NCBI RefSeq assembly: GCF_021590045.1
Contig: NZ_CP062221.1
Span: forward strand, 620,001-684,000
Origin: Cellulomonas palmilytica
GTDB lineage: Bacteria > Actinomycetota > Actinomycetes > Actinomycetales > Cellulomonadaceae
Reading direction: 5' to 3'
Length of the DNA stretch: 64,000 nucleotides
Below are positions 42,518 through 50,745 of this stretch, piece by piece. The notes beneath the pieces were generated by a model. The model saw nothing but the letters and a program-made list of their open reading frames with translations, did no database searches and was not told where the DNA came from. How positions within the stretch are numbered: position 1 is the stretch's first letter; each line of letters begins with the position of its first letter. Position numbers and translations under genes: made by a program.

Positions 42518-43809
42518 GGACGACGGCGGGGCAGGCGCTCGGCAACCGCTACCGGCTCGTCCGGCAGATCGCGGTCGGCGGCATGGGCGAGGTGTGGGAG
42601 GGGTACGACGAGTCCCTCGCACGGCCCGTCGCGGTCAAGGTGCTCAAGGAGGAGTTCGCGGGGGACCAGGGCTTCCTCGAGCGGTTCCGCACCGAGGCGC
42701 GCAACTCCGCGGCCCTCTCGCACGCGAACATCGCGCAGCTGTTCGACTACGGCGAGCAGGACGGCTCGTCGTACCTCGTCATGGAGCTCGTCACGGGCGA
42801 GCCGCTGTCCGACCTGCTGGAGCGCGAGCCCGTGCTCCCGGTGCGGCGGCTGCTGCCGATCCTCGCCCAGACGGCGCGCGGCCTGCACGCCGCCCACGAG
42901 GCCGGCGTGGTGCACCGCGACGTCAAGCCCGGCAACATCCTGCTGGGCCGCGGCGGGCGCGTGAAGATCACCGACTTCGGGGTGTCGCTCGCGCGCAACC
43001 AGATGACCATGACCGCGACGGGCATGGTCATGGGCACCGCGCAGTACCTGTCGCCCGAGCAGGCCGTCGGCCGCCCGGCGACGCCGCTGTCGGACCTGTA
43101 CTCGCTCGGGATCATCGCGTACGAGGCGCTCGTCGGGCACCGTCCGTTCACGGGTCCCACCGCCGTCGACATCGCGGTCGCGCACGTCAACACCCCGGTC
43201 CCGCCGCTGCCCAAGGCGATCGAGCCCAAGCTCGCCGACCTCGTCGTGCGCCTGCTGTCGAAGGACCCCGCACAACGCCCCACCTCCGGTGCCGCGCTCG
43301 CGCGCGAGCTCGACCGGCTGCTGCCGCGCACCCCCGCGGGCGGCGTGCCCGTGATCGTGTCCCAGCCGACCCCGCGACCGGTCACGCCGCCGCGCGCGCC
43401 GACGCCCGTCGGCGTCCCGCCCGGCACGCCCCCGCCGCCCGCGCCCACACCGGCCCCGGGCAGCGAGCGACCCCCGTCGTACCCGCCGCGGCGCAACCTG
43501 CGCCCCGACTCCGTGCCGCCCCGGCCCCCGGGCCCCCGGACCGGGCTGATGGGATCGGGCCCCCGGCTCGGGCGGTTCGGCCGCATGAGCTGGCCGCTGC
43601 TCGCGCTCGTCCTGCTGCTCGGCGCGCTGCTCGGAGCGGCGCTCGCCGGACAGCTCACCAAGGCGGACGGAGGCTCGTCCGGCGCATCTCTCGCCCGTAT
43701 CGTGACCTGGACGTCCGTCGCGCAGCCCCCACCAGGTGGGATGATCGGCCCGGATGTCAGCCCTGCGCGCGTCGACCAGGGACCCCAGAAGGAAGTGAAG
43801 GACGCCTAG
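42514..43809 (+). CDS. pknA: Ser/Thr protein kinase PknA
   Basis: The 431-residue protein has a eukaryotic-type kinase domain (about 12-270) with GGMGEVWEGYD, AVKVLKEEF, HRDVKPGNIL (catalytic loop near 133), DFGVSL and the activation-loop GTAQYLSPEQAVG. A Pro-rich juxtamembrane region and one transmembrane helix (LLALVLLLGALLGAALAGQL, about 362-381) follow, then a short outer tail without PASTA repeats. This is the PknA layout. It overlaps pbpA by 4 bp and pknB by 1 bp. Confidence 0.93.
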   Translation: MRTTAGQALGNRYRLVRQIAVGGMGEVWEGYDESLARPVAVKVLKEEFAGDQGFLERFRTEARNSAALSHANIAQLFDYGEQDGSSYLVMELVTGEPLSDLLEREPVLPVRRLLPILAQTARGLHAAHEAGVVHRDVKPGNILLGRGGRVKITDFGVSLARNQMTMTATGMVMGTAQYLSPEQAVGRPATPLSDLYSLGIIAYEALVGHRPFTGPTAVDIAVAHVNTPVPPLPKAIEPKLADLVVRLLSKDPAQRPTSGAALARELDRLLPRTPAGGVPVIVSQPTPRPVTPPRAPTPVGVPPGTPPPPAPTPAPGSERPPSYPPRRNLRPDSVPPRPPGPRTGLMGSGPRLGRFGRMSWPLLALVLLLGALLGAALAGQLTKADGGSSGASLARIVTWTSVAQPPPGGMIGPDVSPARVDQGPQKEVKDA

Positions 43810-45872
43810 TGGTGGACAGCGGACCCCGCCTCCTCGCCGGCCGGTACGAGGTCGGTGAGCTCATCGGCCGCGGCGGCATGGCCGAGGTGCACATCGGCCA
43901 CGACACGCGTCTGGGCCGGACGGTCGCGATCAAGATCCTGCGCTCCGACCTGGCTCGCGACCCGTCGTTCCAGAACCGGTTCCGCCGCGAGGCGCAGGCC
44001 GCCGCCGCGCTGAACCACCCGGCCATCGTCGCCGTGTACGACACGGGCGAGGACGTCGTCACGGAGCCCACGGGCGTCGTCGCGCACGTGCCGTTCATCG
44101 TCATGGAGTACGTCGAGGGCCACACGGTCCGCGACATCCTGCGCGACGGCGCCGCGGTGCCGATCGAGGAGGCCGTCGAGATCACGATCGGCGTGCTCTC
44201 GGCGCTCGAGTACTCGCACCACGCGGGCATCGTGCACCGCGACATCAAGCCCGCGAACGTCATGCTCACGCCCACGGGCGCGGTCAAGGTCATGGACTTC
44301 GGCATCGCGCGCGCCGTCGCGGACTCCGCCGCGACGATGACGGCCACGCAGGCCGTGATCGGCACCGCGCAGTACCTGTCGCCCGAGCAGGCGCGCGGCG
44401 AGCAGGTCGACGCGCGCTCCGACCTGTACTCCACGGGCTGCCTGCTGTTCGAGCTGCTCACGGGCCGGCCGCCGTTCACGGGCGACTCGCTCGTGTCGGT
44501 CGCCTACCAGCACGTGCGCGAGGCCGCGCCGGTGCCGAGCTCGCTCGCGTCCGACGTGCCCGAGTCGCTCGACCGCATCACCATGAAGTCGCTCACCAAG
44601 GACCGTGAGGCCCGGTACTCGAACGCCGCGGAGTTCCGCGCGGACCTCGAGGCCGTGCTGCGCGGCGGTGTGGTCTCCGCTCCCCCGGTCGGCGTCGCCG
44701 CCGTCCCGGCGCTCCCGGCGACCGACGCCACCCAGGTCATGTCCCCGACCGCGACGACCGTCGCCGCGACGCAGGCGTTCCCGCCCGCGACGCCGTGGGG
44801 CTCGACCGGCATCGGCAGCGAGCTCGCCGCGACGAGCACCGACGAGGACGACGACGAGAACAAGCGCCCCTGGCTGATCTGGGTGCTCGTCGGCATCGCC
44901 GTGCTCGCGGTCGCGGGCATCGTCGCGCTGCTCGTCGCGAACTCCGGGGACGACGAGCCGAAGACGGTGGCCGTGCCGACGGTCGCCGGCAAGACCGCGG
45001 AGGAGGCGTCCGCGGCCCTCCAGGCCGTCGACCTGGTCCTCGGCGAGCGGTCGCAGGAGGCGTCGACCACGGTCCCCGCGGGTCAGATCATCCGCACCGA
45101 CCCGGCCGAGGGCACCGAGGTCGCGCCCGAGACCGTCGTCGACTACGTCGAGTCCTCCGGGCCCGACTCCGTGGAGGTCGAGGACGTCTCCGGGCGGACC
45201 GAGTCGCAGGCCGAGCAGATCCTGGAGGGCCAGGGCCTGGTGGTCAACGGCGACCGCAAGGAGGACAACAACCCGAACTTCCCCAAGGGCCAGGTCACCA
45301 AGACCGACCCGCCTGGGGGCGAGCTCGTCGACGCCGGCTCGAAGGTCACGCTGTACGTCTCCACCGGCATGGTCGACCTGCCCGACCTGGTGGGGAAGAC
45401 GCAGGAGGAGGCGCTCGCCACGCTCGCCGAGCTCAAGCTCGTCGCGACCGTCAACAAGGTCACGACGACCGAGCACGAGGACGGCAAGGTCTTCGAGCAG
45501 GACCGCTCGCCCGGCCTCGTGCCGCAGGGCACGCAGGTGTCCATCCAGGTGGCGGTCGCCCCGCAGACGGCACGCATCCCGGACAACATCAACGACATGA
45601 CGTTCGCGGAGGCGGCGCAGGCGCTCGACGCGCTCGGGTTCACGAACGTGCGGCGCGAGGAGCAGCCGTCCGACGAGCCGCGCGACGCGGTCATCTGGAC
45701 CGAGCCCGGCGGCGGCACCGAGCTCCTGCTCGACGAGCTCATCATCGTCCACGTCTCGTCCGGCCCGCCGGAGCAGACCACGGAGCCCGACCCGGGCGGC
45801 TCGCCCGACCCCGGTGGCGAGGAGGGCGGCGGGCAGAGCGTCCGGCAGCCCGACGCCGCCCGGCGCCCCTGA
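43809..45872 (+). CDS. pknB: PASTA-domain Ser/Thr protein kinase PknB
   Basis: The 687-residue protein has a kinase domain (about 10-275) with GRGGMAEVHIGHD, VAIKILR, HRDIKPANVML and DFGIARA, a long Thr/Ala-rich juxtamembrane segment with candidate phosphorylation sites, a transmembrane helix (WVLVGIAVLAVAGIVALLVA, near 360-379) and four PASTA repeats (about 386-655), seen as PTVAGKTAEEA, VEDVSGRTESQA, PDLVGKTQEEA and DNINDMTFAEA. It senses muropeptides or lipid II and controls cell-wall growth. The start is GTG 43809 or 43812. It ends the operon before a strong hairpin. Confidence 0.94.
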   Translation: MVDSGPRLLAGRYEVGELIGRGGMAEVHIGHDTRLGRTVAIKILRSDLARDPSFQNRFRREAQAAAALNHPAIVAVYDTGEDVVTEPTGVVAHVPFIVMEYVEGHTVRDILRDGAAVPIEEAVEITIGVLSALEYSHHAGIVHRDIKPANVMLTPTGAVKVMDFGIARAVADSAATMTATQAVIGTAQYLSPEQARGEQVDARSDLYSTGCLLFELLTGRPPFTGDSLVSVAYQHVREAAPVPSSLASDVPESLDRITMKSLTKDREARYSNAAEFRADLEAVLRGGVVSAPPVGVAAVPALPATDATQVMSPTATTVAATQAFPPATPWGSTGIGSELAATSTDEDDDENKRPWLIWVLVGIAVLAVAGIVALLVANSGDDEPKTVAVPTVAGKTAEEASAALQAVDLVLGERSQEASTTVPAGQIIRTDPAEGTEVAPETVVDYVESSGPDSVEVEDVSGRTESQAEQILEGQGLVVNGDRKEDNNPNFPKGQVTKTDPPGGELVDAGSKVTLYVSTGMVDLPDLVGKTQEEALATLAELKLVATVNKVTTTEHEDGKVFEQDRSPGLVPQGTQVSIQVAVAPQTARIPDNINDMTFAEAAQALDALGFTNVRREEQPSDEPRDAVIWTEPGGGTELLLDELIIVHVSSGPPEQTTEPDPGGSPDPGGEEGGGQSVRQPDAARRP

Positions 45873-45897
45873 CGGGCGCGACCGACCGACGAACGCA

Positions 45898-45940
45898 CGA
45901 CACCGCCCCGGCTCGGGACTCCTGAGCCGGGGCGGTGTCG
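45898..45940. terminator. 17-bp hairpin terminator between pknB and pabA
   Basis: CGACACCGCCCCGGCTC (45898-45914) pairs perfectly with 45924-45940 across a 9-nt loop, followed on the plus strand by a T-rich stretch. It serves both convergent transcription units. Confidence 0.8.
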
Positions 45941-46000
45941 TTCGTCTGTGTCGTTCGTCGGTGTCGTTGCGGCTGCGTCCGGGGGCGGCCCCGGTGCCCG

Positions 46001-46630
46001 CTACAGGCGCACGAGCGGGTGCAGGCCCGCCGAGCGGGCGACCGCCTGGTCGTCGCCGCACAGCTCGAGCCAGTTCGCCAGCAGGCGGTGGCCGCCCTCG
46101 GTGAGCACCGACTCGGGGTGGAACTGCACGCCGTACAGCGGCAGCGTGCGGTGCTGCAGGCCCATGATCACGTCGCCCGTACGGGCGGTGACGACGAGCT
46201 CGTCGGACACCGTGCCGTCGACGACCGCGAGCGAGTGGTAGCGCGTCGCGGTGAACGGGCTGGGCAGGTCCGCGAGCACGCCCTCGCCCTCGTGCGAGAC
46301 CTCGCTCGTCTTGCCGTGCATGAGCTCGGGCGCGTGCGTGACCGTCCCGCCGAACACCTCGCCGAGGGCCTGGTGGCCCAAGCACACGCCGAGCATGGGC
46401 GTGCCGGTCGCCGCGCACTCGCGGATGACGTCCATGCTCCTGCCCGCCTCGGCCGGCGTGCCCGGCCCGGGCGAGACGAGCACGCCGTCGAACTCGCCGC
46501 GCTCCTCGAGCGGCGGCACCGCGTCGTTGCGCACGACGACCGTCTCGGCGCCGAGCTGGTCGAGGTACCCGACGATCGTGTAGACGAACGAGTCGTAGTT
46601 GTCGATCACGAGGATCCGGGTCATCGTCAC
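46001..46630 (-). CDS. pabA: glutamine amidotransferase, PabA/TrpG type
   Basis: The 209-residue class I amidotransferase supplies ammonia for 4-amino-4-deoxychorismate or anthranilate synthesis. It has ILVIDNYDSFVYTIVGYLDQLGAE at the N-terminus, the nucleophile in GVCLGHQALGEVFG (about 81-94), and the His-Glu pair in YGVQFHPESVLTEGG. GTG 46628-46630 overlaps the upstream small gene by 4 bp; an ATG six bases later is an alternative. At this locus next to pknB the gene is usually called pabA or trpG. Confidence 0.9.
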   Translation of the reverse strand: MTMTRILVIDNYDSFVYTIVGYLDQLGAETVVVRNDAVPPLEERGEFDGVLVSPGPGTPAEAGRSMDVIRECAATGTPMLGVCLGHQALGEVFGGTVTHAPELMHGKTSEVSHEGEGVLADLPSPFTATRYHSLAVVDGTVSDELVVTARTGDVIMGLQHRTLPLYGVQFHPESVLTEGGHRLLANWLELCGDDQAVARSAGLHPLVRL

Positions 46631-46785
46631 TCACCCACCGTGGTGTCGTTGAAGGGCATGTACGGCGCGACCGCCGGGAAGACCCACTGGAAGCAGGCCG
46701 CGAGCACCGCCGCCGCGAGGACCGCGAGCAGCAGCACGCGCACGACGGCCGGTCCGGGCAGGTGCCGCCAGAGCCATCCGTACAT
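46627..46785 (-). CDS. 52-residue single-pass membrane protein
   Basis: The product begins MYGWLWRHLPGPAVVRVLLL and is mostly one transmembrane helix (VVRVLLLAVLAAAVLAACFQWVFP), ending in MPFNDTTVGE. Small proteins of this type are conserved between the sortase and pabA genes in related actinobacteria. GGGAGG lies five bases before the ATG at 46783-46785. Its stop overlaps the pabA start (GTGA). Function is unknown. Confidence 0.8.
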   Translation of the reverse strand: MYGWLWRHLPGPAVVRVLLLAVLAAAVLAACFQWVFPAVAPYMPFNDTTVGE

Positions 46786-46819
46786 CATCGCCTCCCGTCC
46801 GCCCGCGGGTCCCGGGCAT

Positions 46820-47614
46820 TCATGATGCACTCGGCAGCAGCTCGGCGGGCGTGCCGTCCGCCACGGGGGCCCAGTAGTCGAGGACGCCGTGCACGATGTA
46901 CCGCTCGCGCGCGGAGAACATCGGGTGGCACGTGGTCAGCGTGATGGACCGCTCGGTCGGGGACTCGCCCGGACGGTTCGGCACGGGCGCGATGACCTCG
47001 GTCTGCGACGGGTGGACGACCTGCCAGGACGTCACGCGGTACACGTACCAGGTGTCCGAGCCGGGCCCGCCGTCGACGGTCGCGGTCCGCACGACGACCG
47101 CGTCGCCCTCCTGCAGCTCGGCGATCCGGTTGAACGGCTTCGCGAACGTGGTGCGGTGCGCGGCGAGCGCGAAGTTCCCGACGCCGCCCGGCATCGCGGT
47201 GCCCGGGTAGTGCCCGACGCCCAGCACGTCGAGCACGTTCGCGCGGTCCACGCCCTCGCTCACGGGACGCTCCGGCTCGCCGTCCCAGCGGGGCACCTGG
47301 ATCGTCGCGAACGTCGTCATGTAGTCGACCTCGGCCATCACGGGCGGCTCGTCGCGCCGCGGGGTCGCGACGAGCGGGCCCTCGGGCGCCGCGCCGGTCG
47401 GCGTGGGCACCGCGACGCGCGGCAGCTCCCGGACCACCTCCGCCTGTGCGCGGTTGCCCTCGACGTCCGTCCACCACAGCTGCCAGACGAGGAACGCCAG
47501 GACGAGCACGCCGAGCGTGATGAGCAGCTCGCCGAGCACGCCGAGGGCGCCGTACGCCGCGCGCGCACCGCGCGACGGCCGGCGCTGGGCGCGGGCGTGG
47601 GTCGGGGTGGTCAT
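46820..47614 (-). CDS. class E sortase
   Basis: The 264-residue protein has an N-terminal membrane anchor (LGELLITLGVLVLAFLVWQLWW) and a sortase domain with the catalytic histidine in FALAAHRTTFAKPFNRI, the cysteine in ITLTTCHPMFSARERYIVHG, and the following arginine. Class E sortases attach secreted proteins, often with LAXTG signals, to peptidoglycan. The ATG at 47612-47614 overlaps the stop of the DUF881 gene (ATGA). Confidence 0.9.
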   Translation of the reverse strand: MTTPTHARAQRRPSRGARAAYGALGVLGELLITLGVLVLAFLVWQLWWTDVEGNRAQAEVVRELPRVAVPTPTGAAPEGPLVATPRRDEPPVMAEVDYMTTFATIQVPRWDGEPERPVSEGVDRANVLDVLGVGHYPGTAMPGGVGNFALAAHRTTFAKPFNRIAELQEGDAVVVRTATVDGGPGSDTWYVYRVTSWQVVHPSQTEVIAPVPNRPGESPTERSITLTTCHPMFSARERYIVHGVLDYWAPVADGTPAELLPSAS

Positions 47615-48501
47615 CCGGCCGTGGGTCCCCCGCTCACGGTCGGCCCGGTGCCGGCACCGTCGCCGCCGTCGGGGCCGTCGTCGAGCTGCGTCTCGAGCGT
47701 GCTGACCTCCGGCTCGGCGACGGCCGCCGCGGCCTCGTCGAGACCGGGCAGCACCTGCGTGCCCTCGGGCACGGTCGCGTAGCGCAGGTCGGTGGAGCCG
47801 GCGTACGCGTCGATCTGCAGGTCGTCGTCGGACTCGACGGACCAGCCCAGCCCGACCGACACCGCGTCGGCGCGGTACGCGTTGACCTCGGGCGAGTCGG
47901 ACAGCGCGGCGCGCAGCAGGTCGGGGTCGCCGACGGCGCGGATGACGTACGGCGGCGAGTAGACCTGGCCCTGCAGACGCAGCACGTTGCCGACGCAGCG
48001 GAACGCGCTCGTCGAGATGACGCGCTGGTCCATGAGCGACATCGCCTCGGCGCCGCCCGCCCACAGCGCGTTCATGACGGCCTGGATGTCCTGCTGGTGC
48101 ACGACGAGCACGTCGGGGCTGATGTCCTCGAGGCCGGGCTGGTCCTGTGGGGCGTCGTCGAGCGTGACGGTCAGCCCGGGCCCGACGACGGGCAGCACGC
48201 CGGACTCGACGCGGTACCCGGTCGGCGGGACGCCGATCTCGGTGCCCGCCGCCGCAGCGGCGGACTCGGTGAGCGCGTCGACCTGCCCGCGCAGCGCGTC
48301 GACCTCGCCCGTGAGCGTCTCGACGCGCTGGACCTCGGCGATCGCCAGCTCGCGCAGGTCCTGCGGGTGGCGCTCGGCGTCGGACGCGCGCGCGAACTTG
48401 GCGTTCGCGGCGAACAGCGCGCCGGACAGCGCGAGCACGATCGTCACCGAGGCGGTCCCGCGCGCGACGCGGCGGTTCGCGCGGTGCGAGCGCTCGGTCA
48501 C
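47611..48501 (-). CDS. DUF881-family protein
   Basis: The 296-residue protein has an N-terminal membrane helix (TIVLALSGALFAANAKF), a coiled-coil segment (LAIAEVQRVETLTGEVDALRGQVDALTE) and a DUF881 domain with VGPGLTVTLDDAPQ, VVHQQDIQAVMNALWAGGAEAMSLMDQRV and RCVGNVLRLQGQVYSPPYVIRAVGD. DUF881 proteins are found next to division genes in actinobacteria and Firmicutes (YlxW-like). GTG 48499-48501 has GGGAGG upstream. It is the first gene of a minus-strand unit with the sortase, small membrane protein and pabA. Confidence 0.88.
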   Translation of the reverse strand: MTERSHRANRRVARGTASVTIVLALSGALFAANAKFARASDAERHPQDLRELAIAEVQRVETLTGEVDALRGQVDALTESAAAAAGTEIGVPPTGYRVESGVLPVVGPGLTVTLDDAPQDQPGLEDISPDVLVVHQQDIQAVMNALWAGGAEAMSLMDQRVISTSAFRCVGNVLRLQGQVYSPPYVIRAVGDPDLLRAALSDSPEVNAYRADAVSVGLGWSVESDDDLQIDAYAGSTDLRYATVPEGTQVLPGLDEAAAAVAEPEVSTLETQLDDGPDGGDGAGTGPTVSGGPTAG

Positions 48502-48754
48502 GCGCGCCTCCCTCGGGCTGCGCCCCCGGGGGTCCGCGGGGCTGGCTGACGGTCGTGCCGACGGTCCGTGCCGGCACGGTATTGTCGCCCACTACGCTAG
48601 GCGATGGTGCCGACCGTCCGGTCTCGGCCTGGTCTCGATCTCGGACCCCTCGGGGCCGACGAGCCCAGGCCCCCGTGCGCAGGTGCCGTCCGACCCCACC
48701 CGGTGGGGTGCGCACACCGCCCGTGCGCACCTCGTCGCAGAGCAGGAGATCTCG

Positions 48755-49012
48755 GTGCCCGAGTCCAAGTCACGCAAGAAGGCCACGTACACGCCGCCGG
48801 CGGAGAAGGCCGCGCCCAAGCCCAGCCCGCGCTGGTGGGTGCCCGTGATGCTGGGGCTCATGCTCCTGGGCCTGGTGTGGATCGTGACGTTCTACATCTC
48901 CCGCTCGGCGGGCCGCACGCCGGACCTCCCCCTGCCCATCGGCAGCTGGAACCTCGCGGTGGGCGCGGTGCTCATCATCACCGGCTTCAGCATGACGACG
49001 CGCTGGCGCTGA
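48755..49012 (+). CDS. crgA: cell division protein CrgA
   Basis: The 85-residue protein has a basic N-terminus with PESKSRKKATYTPP and two transmembrane helices (VPVMLGLMLLGLVWIVTFYI and LAVGAVLIITGFSMTTRW), the CrgA layout. CrgA helps place or restrain the divisome with FtsZ and penicillin-binding proteins. The GTG at 48755 has AGGAG seven bases upstream. It is divergent from the DUF881 gene. Confidence 0.93.
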   Translation: MPESKSRKKATYTPPAEKAAPKPSPRWWVPVMLGLMLLGLVWIVTFYISRSAGRTPDLPLPIGSWNLAVGAVLIITGFSMTTRWR

Positions 49013-49031
49013 CGCGCCGCCTCATGACGCC

Positions 49032-49069
49032 CGAGAGGCGCCGACCCTGACCGGGGTCGGCGCCTCTCG
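49032..49069. terminator. 16-bp hairpin terminator after crgA
   Basis: CGAGAGGCGCCGACCC (49032-49047) pairs with 49054-49069 around a 6-nt loop, followed by a repeated TCGTCTCTCGTCG stretch. It lies 20 bp after the crgA stop. Confidence 0.8.
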
Positions 49070-49135
49070 TCGTCTCTCGTCGCGTCCTGGCGAAGGATTC
49101 GCGACCCCGCTCGTCGTCCCCAGCGGTGGACACAG

Positions 49136-49167
49136 CTGTGGATAACTACACGCGTGTAGTTCCACAG
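49136..49167. repeat. 32-bp palindrome containing a DnaA-type box
   Basis: CTGTGGA-TA-ACTACACG (49136-49152) and CGTGTAGT-TCCACAG (49153-49167) form an almost perfect inverted repeat; the inner 18 bp are exact. The left arm contains TGTGGATAA (49138-49146), the complement of the DnaA box TTATCCACA. Similar CTGTCCACA and GTGTCCACA sequences lie at 49211 and 49235. It is between the crgA terminator and the rhomboid stop, so it could also act as a second terminator. Confidence 0.5.
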
Positions 49168-49190
49168 GTGTGACTCGTGCTGTGGAGTGA

Positions 49191-50105
49191 TCAGCGAGGA
49201 CCGTAGAACGCTGTCCACAGGACGTCGCGTGGCAGTGTCCACAGCTCTCGGACCTCGGCGGGCGCCTGCCCGTACGCCCAGGTCGTGAGCGCGACGAGCA
49301 GCACGAGCGTCACCACGGGAAGCACGACCGCGACGAGCCGGCGCCGCTCGCGCGGCGCGAACGCGTAGCCGGCCGCGACGAGCGCCCCGACGACGAGCCC
49401 GCCCAGGTGCCCCTGCCACGAGATCCCGGGCACGACGAAGCTGAACACCATGTTGATCGCGATGATCCCGAGGATGCTCTGCGCGGGGTGACCCGAGCGC
49501 CACATCACGACGAACGCGGCGCCGAACAGCCCGAAGATCGCGCCGGACGCACCCACCACGCCGCCGTACCAGCTCGACCAGCCGAGCGCCGCGGACAGCA
49601 GCACCACGACCGACCCGCCGATCGCGCTCAGCAGGTACAGCGACACGTACCGCACACGCCCGAGCTGCATCTCCAGGTACGGGCCGACGGCCCACAGCGC
49701 GACCATGTTGAGCAGGATGTGGAAGAACGACCCCTCGGAGTGCAGGAACGCCGAGGTGAGGAACCGCCACGGGTCCACGTGACCCCAGAACGGCGAGTAG
49801 TACCAGCGGTTCGTGAAGTCCGGGACGGTCTGCTGCGCGATGAACGCGACCACGCAGACCGCGATGATCGACAGCGTGACGACGGGCCGGATGCCCGGCC
49901 GGACGACGCCCCCGAACTGCGTGCGCGCACCGCGCTGGGTCGCGGCGGCCTCGCGCACGCAGTCGACGCACTGCACGCCGACCGCCGCGGGCCGCTGGCA
50001 GTCCGGGCACACCGGCCGCCCGCACCGCTGGCACCGGACGTACGCGACGCGGTCCGGGTGGCGCGGGCAGACCGGTGGTGCCTGCTGCTCTGGCTGCTCG
50101 CTCAG
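49191..50105 (-). CDS. rhomboid-family serine protease with N-terminal zinc finger
   Basis: The 304-residue protein starts with a B-box-like zinc segment (CPRHPDRVAYVRCQRC and CPDCQ, CVDC) and continues with six or more transmembrane helices of a rhomboid protease, including FLHSEGSFFHILLNMVALWAVGPYLE, the catalytic serine in GVVGASGAIFGLFGA, and the histidine in SWQGHLGGLVVGAL. No ATG, GTG or TTG gives the complete zinc finger without running far into the cyclophilin gene. A CTG at 50103-50105, six bases after GAGGA, gives MSEQPEQQAPPV, so a CTG start is likely. It follows ppi by 2 bp. Confidence 0.88.
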   Translation of the reverse strand: MSEQPEQQAPPVCPRHPDRVAYVRCQRCGRPVCPDCQRPAAVGVQCVDCVREAAATQRGARTQFGGVVRPGIRPVVTLSIIAVCVVAFIAQQTVPDFTNRWYYSPFWGHVDPWRFLTSAFLHSEGSFFHILLNMVALWAVGPYLEMQLGRVRYVSLYLLSAIGGSVVVLLSAALGWSSWYGGVVGASGAIFGLFGAAFVVMWRSGHPAQSILGIIAINMVFSFVVPGISWQGHLGGLVVGALVAAGYAFAPRERRRLVAVVLPVVTLVLLVALTTWAYGQAPAEVRELWTLPRDVLWTAFYGPR

Positions 50106-50107
50106 CG

Positions 50108-50647
50108 TCAGTCCTCGATCTCGACCGACTCGATCACGACGTCCTGCACCGGGCGGTCGCCGGGACGCGTGGGGGCCGTCGCGATCGCGTCGACCACGGC
50201 ACGGCTCGCGTCGTCGGCGACCTTGCCGAAGATCGTGTGCTTGCCGTTGAGCCACGTGGTCGGGGCGACCGAGATGAAGAACTGCGAGCCGTTGGTACCG
50301 CCGACCTTGCCCGTGACCGGGTCGAGGCGCTTGCCGGCGTTCGCCATGGCGAGCAGGTAGGGCTCCGTGAAGCCGAGCTCCGGGTGGATCTCGTCGTCGA
50401 AGTTGTAGCCCGGGCCGCCGCGGCCCGTGCCGAGCGGGTCACCGCCCTGGATCATGAAGCCCTCGATGACGCGGTGGAACACCGTGCCCGCGTACAGGGA
50501 GTCGTTGCGCGTGGCGCCCGTCTTCGGGTCCGTCCACTCCTTGGTGCCCTTCGCCAGGCCGACGAAGTTCGCCACGGTCGTGGGGGCGTGGTTCGGGTAG
50601 AGCTCGATCCGGATGTCACCGGCCGTCGTGTGCAGGGTCGCGAACAT
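50108..50647 (-). CDS. cyclophilin-type peptidyl-prolyl isomerase
   Basis: The 179-residue protein is a bacterial cyclophilin, with MFATLHTTAGDIRIELYPNHAPTTVANFVGLA, the catalytic arginine in YAGTVFHRVIEGFMIQGGDPLGTGRGGPGY, and GTNGSQFFISVAPTTWLNGKHTIFGKV. The sequence has no signal peptide, so it acts in the cytosol. The ATG at 50645-50647 has no ribosome site and the transcript may be leaderless. The gene is the usual origin-proximal ppiA-type isomerase and is followed by the rhomboid gene. Confidence 0.93.
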   Translation of the reverse strand: MFATLHTTAGDIRIELYPNHAPTTVANFVGLAKGTKEWTDPKTGATRNDSLYAGTVFHRVIEGFMIQGGDPLGTGRGGPGYNFDDEIHPELGFTEPYLLAMANAGKRLDPVTGKVGGTNGSQFFISVAPTTWLNGKHTIFGKVADDASRAVVDAIATAPTRPGDRPVQDVVIESVEIED

Positions 50648-50745
50648 GCGGCCAAGTCTGGCACGGCACCGCTCGCGGGTCCGCTGCACGCGCGCCCTCG
50701 CGGTGGCAGAGTGGGAGGTCAGACCCGGACACGTGGGGAGTGGAC

